From: Epiperipatus broadwayi
Lineage: Eukaryota > Onychophora > Udeonychophora > Euonychophora > Peripatidae
NCBI GenBank assembly: GCA_028023455.1
Contig: JAQFVV010012416.1
Span: forward strand, 1,295,767-1,359,766
Reading direction: 5' to 3'
DNA length: 64,000 nt
Below the pieces are notes generated by a model. It was not told the DNA's origin, searched no databases, and saw nothing but the letters and a program-made list of their open reading frames with translations. The translations under genes were made by a program, and so were the position numbers. The stretch's first letter is position 1. Each line of letters begins with the position of its first letter. Shown in pieces: positions 59,588-64,000 of the stretch.

Positions 59588-59769
59588 TAAAACAGGCAAA
59601 ACTCACTATATGTATTGCCACACACAGCAAGCTAGAGTAATCAATGGATGCCAGAAGGCTTGTGCATAAAATCCTCATCTAGTGCCTACTCATTCAATAT
59701 CCCCAGACTAGTTTCTGGCTTGTGGACTTCGTCAGTGAGAAGTGGTGGTCATGTGATGTTTATTGGCTT
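59588..59769 (-). mobile_element. Hammerhead-ribozyme retroposon, copy D
   Basis: 182 bp between exact 13-bp duplications, the best definition of the element's ends. Minus strand 5' to 3': AAGCCAATAAACATCACATG, ACCACCACTTCTCA, CTGACGA, AGTCCACAAGCCA, GAAACTAGTC, TGGGGATATTGAATGAGTAG ... GTTTTGCCTGTTTTA. All invariant core bases (CUGANGA, GAA, ACUAGU, cleavage C) are present. Stem II has decayed to AGUC/GCCA. Variable-length 11-16-bp duplications and sharp ends fit target-primed retroposition. Confidence 0.88.
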
Positions 59770-59782
59770 ATCATTTATACAT
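59770..59782. repeat. 13-bp target duplication of copy D (right)
   Basis: ATCATTTATACAT. Confidence 0.9.
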
Positions 59783-60010
59783 ATAATGTTTTCATATCTA
59801 TAATATTTTTGTAAGTTTCTTAACATTTTTCATAAAAAAATGCCAAAATCAAATATACATTTTTTAATAAAAATGATAAACTCAAGCATACATTTATTCT
59901 AGCTGGTCATTGAATGTTATGTAACTGCAGCTTCCACAATGCTATGCTGATAACATGCAAAACGGTCAAATTTCAATATTAAAAATTGTCCATAATGTTA
60001 TGTTCTTTAG

Positions 60011-60024
60011 AAAATTTAAAATAA
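60011..60024. repeat. 14-bp target duplication of ribozyme retroposon copy E (left)
   Basis: AAAATTTAAAATAA, exact partner at 60346-60359. Confidence 0.85.
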
Positions 60025-60345
60025 ACAAAGGCAAAACTCTCCATACAGTAGTGCCACCCTGTGCCAAACAGAGTAATCAATGGATGCCAGAAGGCTTGTG
60101 CATAAAATCCCTATCTAGTGCCTACTCATCCAATATCCCCAGACTAGTTTCTGGCTTGTGGCCATCATCAGTGAGGAGCCTACTAGTCTGGGGATATTGG
60201 ATGAGTAAGCACTAGATAGGGATTTTATGCACAAGCCTTCTGGCATCCATTGATTACTCTGTTTGGCACAGGGTGGCACTACTGTATGGAAAGTTTTGCC
60301 TTTGTTTACAACAATTATGTGCTAGTATAGAGATGGTGATCATGT
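60025..60345 (-). mobile_element. Hammerhead-ribozyme retroposon, copy E, with internal inverted duplication
   Basis: 321 bp between exact 14-bp duplications. It consists of a family copy (60025-60178), an inverted copy of its distal part (60182-60308), and the remaining 5' segment (60309-60345, ATTATGTGCTAGTATAGAGA and TGGTGATCATGT). The inverted arms 60022-60148 and 60182-60308 are 127 bp with about three mismatches and share private variants ('CACCCTGTGCCAAACAGAG' instead of 'CACTCAGTGCAAGCCAGAG'), so they arose together. It carries the best ribozyme of the window (60136-60177). An 86-residue frame across it is meaningless. Confidence 0.88.
60136..60177 (-). ncRNA. Minimal hammerhead ribozyme, all core positions conserved
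   Basis: Minus strand 5' to 3': UCCUCA (stem I 5' side), CUGAUGA (core), UGGC-CACAA-GCCA (stem II, 4 bp, 5-nt loop), GAA (core), ACUAGU (stem III, self-complementary), C (cleavage site), UGGGGA (stem I 3' side). Stem I pairs over 6 bp with one G-U. Cleavage would fall between 60142 and 60141. The very short palindromic stem III suggests activity in dimeric or tandem RNA, as I recall for the minimal type I ribozymes of Penelope-like elements and animal retrozymes. A first stem II pair of U-A in place of the usual G-C may lower activity. Confidence 0.8.
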
Positions 60346-60359
60346 AAAATTTAAAATAA
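60346..60359. repeat. 14-bp target duplication of copy E (right)
   Basis: AAAATTTAAAATAA. Confidence 0.85.
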
Positions 60360-60649
60360 TAATCAATCTTAAAAATAATTGAAATAGATAAATAAAAATC
60401 TATTCAACACAGCATACTCGGCATTTGTTATTTATAGAAATCTTATCAAGATGTTTCCTCTTTTATAATCTTAACCAAGTACATCATAGCAACTTCATCC
60501 AGTGGGCATTATTTACATTATACTACAGTAAACACATAAATAGTAAAATACATATATTGAAACAGATATTACTGTCCTTCTATCTGTTTCACCTTTAGGT
60601 CTCCATAGACACATCTATGCCAGTTTTGAACACTCTTTAGTACAAGTGT

Positions 60650-60812
60650 ATATGTATACACACAGTGTTATATGCCTTTACACAGCTGTATATATATATA
60701 TATGTTTACACAGTGGTATATATCCACACAGCGATATATTCATTTATACAGTTATATATGTGGTCACAGTTTTATATGCATTCAAACAATTATATGTTTA
60801 TTGTCACACATA
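60650..60812. repeat. Degenerate ~25-bp periodic CACAG/TATAT repeat
   Basis: CACA(G) followed by a few bases and TATAT recurs about seven times (ACACAGTGTTATATGC, ACACAGCTGTATATAT, ACACAGTGGTATATATCC, ACACAGCGATATATTC, TACAGTTATATATGTGG, TCACAGTTTTATATGC, AACAATTATATG). A decayed minisatellite. A 68-residue frame across it is not a gene. Confidence 0.6.
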
Positions 60813-60989
60813 CAAGCACCTGTAAATGATAATGATATTAAATTTTGTATAGATATATTGCAGCATTTATATAAATAATATATTGTATAAGGGTTATTTT
60901 GTTTAGAAAATGTGGCTAAATATTCTTTAACAAGTTTGGTTTAAGTAAATTATAAATCACATGCGAAATTCACAGATTGGTAATAAAAC

Positions 60990-61485
60990 TATTTAGAATA
61001 ATTCGCAGGTGAGATCAGATGGTCCTTAGGTTATTGACATTGTTTTAGAGCTCATTCATTACGATTGTAATGAATTTCTTTTCCCAGATCAAACCAGTAA
61101 AAATTTGGCAACAAGATAAAAAAAAAGAGAGATAAGATCAAAAGAGACAGACTGCTGTAAAACTTAGAAGTTTGAATTGTGTTTTAAAATAGATAGTCAC
61201 TGGCTTTTGATCTAGGGAATATAGATATCGCAGATTTTTATTTAGAATAATTTGCAGGTGGGATCAGATAGTCCCTAGGTTATTGACATTGTTCTAGAGC
61301 TCATTCATTACGATTGTAATGAATTTCTTTTCCCAGATCAAACCAGTAAAAGTTTGGGCAACAAGATAAAAAAAAGATAAGAATCAAAAGAGACCTAAGG
61401 CTAAAACTTAGAAGAAGTTTGAATTGTGTTTTAAAATAGATGGTCGCTGGCTTTTGATCTAGGGAATATAAATATTGCAGATTTT
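60990..61485. repeat. 249-bp direct tandem duplication (two units)
   Basis: TATTTAGAATAAT.CGCAGGTG starts at 60990 and 61239. Both units contain TTATTGACATTGTT.TAGAGC, CATTACGATTGTAATG (palindromic), TTTCTTTTCCCAGATCAAAC and GGCTTTTGATCTAGGGAATA, about 90% identical by eye. No conserved frame. Confidence 0.88.
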
Positions 61486-61489
61486 TTTT

Positions 61490-62640
61490 TGAAAGACACT
61501 CTTTAGCTTTTTTTTTTCTGAAAATTGTTGTGGAGACCAGAATCCAAAATGATCGAGTAAAATAATATATTTACTGGCTCTGAAGCCAGATGGCTACTCT
61601 CAATTCCTCTAAACATTCCTTTGAATAGACTTTCCAGCAACCTGCATGGAGAATATGAAGAAATTTAACCTATCTGAAAGGCCACTGAAGATTATGATGC
61701 GGTCAGACGCCCTATTCCAACCACTATCATTGATATACGCTTCAAGTCCACTCAAGGAGGCAGAGAGAGATGGTAATCATTTTTAAAAAGGCTGCGGTAT
61801 GAACTTTAAATTATAAATTCTTATAACACTTTAAAAAGAACGTTCTATCTAAATTATAAAAAACTCTTTCAATTTTACCCTCTTATAAAAAGAAACTATC
61901 GGTCTGTGACTTTGTATATAATGTAAAGGAAAGAAAAAAAATCACTTACTTTAATTTTATAAACTGCTGAAATCTTTTATGAACTAAAAGATTTCATATT
62001 TTTTTATATACTCATTAAATGTCCGAAATTTATTCTCTTCAACTCCTACGAACTAACGGTCTTGCCAAATTTCAGTAATTTTAATATTTTGTTTAAATGC
62101 ATTTTATGTTTAATATGTGATAATATGCTCAGATTTCGAAACAATGAAACTAAGTAAGTAATTTATAAAGGAGATAATTGTAATCTTCACTTAGACATTT
62201 TAAAAGCCTTGTTTATTTTATTAAATCATTGTTTCGAAATTATAATATTGGTAATAAACGAATGCGCTAACCACTCGTTGTTATCATAGTTATATATATA
62301 TTGTAAAATCGTATTTTTTAAGATTTGCTTAACCGATCTTATATTATAACCTTTGATATTTATTAGTTGGAAGGGGATATATATATATTGTCTAGAGATG
62401 ATAAAGTATATTTGCTAATGTTTGTATTAAGTCCCATCGAATATACTTTCCCTCCTTAATTAAGAATCTTTACATGCAGATTCAGGATCTTAACTAGATT
62501 ATTTTTATATAGTTTAAGCCCATTTTATTAGCATACTTATAATGCTAATTTTAAGAACTGTTTTGAATTAGCTTGACAGATAAAAGCTATCTGTTTTAGG
62601 CGCAATTAATTATATGCATACTTATTGCTTTTATATATAT
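61490..62640. other. Unannotated stretch
   Basis: Nothing recognised. 61600-61800 is less AT-rich but gave no readable domain. Confidence 0.35.
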
Positions 62641-62990
62641 ATATATTGCGTGCATTGCGGGTGTGTTTTTATATAGTACACTTATATGTGTTACGTTTTG
62701 CTGCCTCTGACAAGGGTTCACGGTAACAAACCGCCCCTTTATTTAGTTCGGGTTATGGCTATCTTCATTAGAACTGGGGGCGTGAGGACCCAGATTTTTC
62801 CATAAAGCCAATCCGACTTCCTGAACTTTATGTTCATACATCAATAGCAGCAAACCGTCGGTCTCAGAGCAAACCGAGCATTTGATGCTGAAACTCTTGA
62901 AGAATCACACACTCGCACTGCAAGTTTATTTCTTTAATATTTTATATAGCGCCATAGCGCATATATGTGGACCTAATGGTAACCAGTTCT
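62640..62990. other. GC-richer island, possible LTR or regulatory remnant
   Basis: Contrasts with the surroundings: TGCCTCTGACAAGGGTTCAC, AACCGCCCCTTTATTTAG, GGGGGCGTGAGGACCCAG, AAACCGTCGGTCTCAGAG. No frame, tRNA fold or terminal motif was identified. Retained CpG dinucleotides make it look younger or differently constrained than the flanks. Confidence 0.25.
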
Positions 62991-62999
62991 TTTTCCCAT

Positions 63000-64000
63000 A
63001 GTAATTAATCATTCAGCTTTAGACTGGAGTTTGAATCTGGGTTATCAGTTTGAATCTGCATGATTCTGAGTTTATTTAGTTGCTCATTTAATTAGTATAT
63101 ATAACAGCCTTTAAAACTGGCTGTACTCATCATCATCTCTACTAAAGTATCAACTTCTAACTTAAGCAAGTCAAGTTCATAAGATGAGCATATTAAATAA
63201 TTAGGCATGACCTCTATAACTCACACACACATGTATTGTAATATGTTTAAAAGGGAACAGATGTACTTGATAACAGTTCCAACTATTGTAACATGCTTGC
63301 CTGTATTGAATACCTTGTGAAGATTATACAACCCTTGCCATTATGATATTTTGTGTTAGTTCATTTGTTATTGTTTTAATAAATCCTTTTAAATATAAAC
63401 TGTTGTATATCTTTCTTGCTCAGACTCTAGATCAAACCAAACCACAGTATCTTATCCAATCCATAGTATTTTATCCAATCCACAGTATATTATTAAATGT
63501 CACAGTTCATACTCCAATTTCTTAATGAGTTTATATGCTATATGTGTATGTCTGGTAGAAGATTAATAGAGTGTTAAGTGTTATATATATCACTTATTTA
63601 GTTAGGTTAGTAATGACCTTAAGTCTCGTGTTTCTCCCTGTTCTATGTCGGCTCGCGGTTAAATGAGAACTGAGTGTAGCCCCAGGAATGTCACTCATAA
63701 GGTGTTAAATTTGGAGTACTGGCAGATGAGTTGGAGTTTGGTCGGATTAGAGGTCTCAACCACCTCACTACGGTCAGCTTTGGTATATTTTGCTTGGGCT
63801 CTGAATTTTGTTGCATGAGTGTACAAATCTGACTGTTACAATATATATATACATAAAAATACAAAAACACAGAAACTTATTACAATTCAATCTCTTTTGA
63901 TTTATAAAATAATCTACAAAAAGTAATATTTAATTATAATTCTATAAAGTCTCCAATAATTCAGCAATGCCCATTTCCCTCCTTGGTGCAATTAAGGAGG
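63000..64000. other. Unannotated stretch with a second GC-richer patch (63600-63840)
   Basis: 63620-63780 (TATGTCGGCTCGCGGTTAAA, GTAGCCCCAGGAATGTCAC, ACCACCTCACTACGGTCAG) is again less AT-biased and has no identified coding. The 60-codon frame at 63343-63525 looks random. Confidence 0.3.

Noticed and set aside
59955-60215. 86-residue frame across the ribozyme cluster
   Set aside because: It crosses a non-coding retroposon and its inverted duplication. The same translation fragments appear at 55538-55723 only because the repeat recurs.

Overview
The window looks like nuclear DNA of an AT-rich invertebrate animal. Base composition is strongly AT-biased, there are long (TTA)n and (TA)n microsatellites, no operon-like coding, and almost every recognisable protein fragment is a decayed transposable element. 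The lineage cannot be fixed from the sequence alone. The repeats are compatible with several AT-rich invertebrate groups (for example chelicerates, molluscs or flatworms). No conventional multi-exon host gene is evident. The only host-gene candidate is a speculative short secreted peptide with an 18-nt micro-exon at 48705-49156.

Layout: RTE-type LINE tail (1-378); fold-back elements at 615-915 and 2509-2672; AT-rich filler to 7.4 kb; Penelope-like (PLE) GIY-YIG remnant with an adjacent tRNA-like repeat (7.4-8.2 kb); fold-back at 9425-9865; LINE RT scrap at 9970-10317; a SPIN-type hAT MITE (10629-10812); 47-bp minisatellite (11.4 kb); 250-bp duplication (13.7 kb); a perfect 226-bp palindrome (18082-18307); a mirrored satellite block (18.6-19.8 kb); a TSD-flanked RTE LINE of about 3.3 kb (21664-24948, minus strand); LINE scraps, a tRNA-like repeat and a pogo-like end (25.6-27.0 kb); a decayed zinc-finger-bearing TE gene (28.0-28.9 kb); RTE tail plus SINE (29.3-29.8 kb); a second LINE family's CCHC tail (30.3-30.9 kb); microsatellites (33.2 and 34.3 kb); fold-back at 34.4-34.9 kb; SINEs (35.6 and 36.0 kb); LINE RT scrap (37.2 kb); an odd 1.28-kb TIR-bounded block (37.5-38.8 kb); a TSD-flanked hAT deletion derivative (40380-40868); a tRNA-like SINE (44.5 kb); a second PLE remnant (45.2-45.8 kb); LINE tail (46.6-47.2 kb); SINEs (49.7 and 51.7 kb); a decayed RTE copy carrying two nested insertions (54.9-57.4 kb); and a cluster of ribozyme-element copies (59.3-60.3 kb).

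The most interesting system is a family of about 180-bp retroposons (27357-27532, 41798-41978, 55546-55731, 59588-59769, 60025-60345, plus diverged copies). Each well-preserved copy is flanked by an 11-14-bp target-site duplication. One copy contains, on the minus strand at 60136-60177, every invariant core position of a minimal hammerhead ribozyme: CUGAUGA, a 4-bp stem II, GAA, a palindromic ACUAGU stem III and a paired stem I. These look like animal 'retrozymes' (ribozyme-bearing non-autonomous retroelements). Two GIY-YIG remnants of Penelope-like elements, the likely mobilising partner, lie in the same window. Elements nest in each other (retrozyme and SINE inside RTE), which gives a relative order of insertion.
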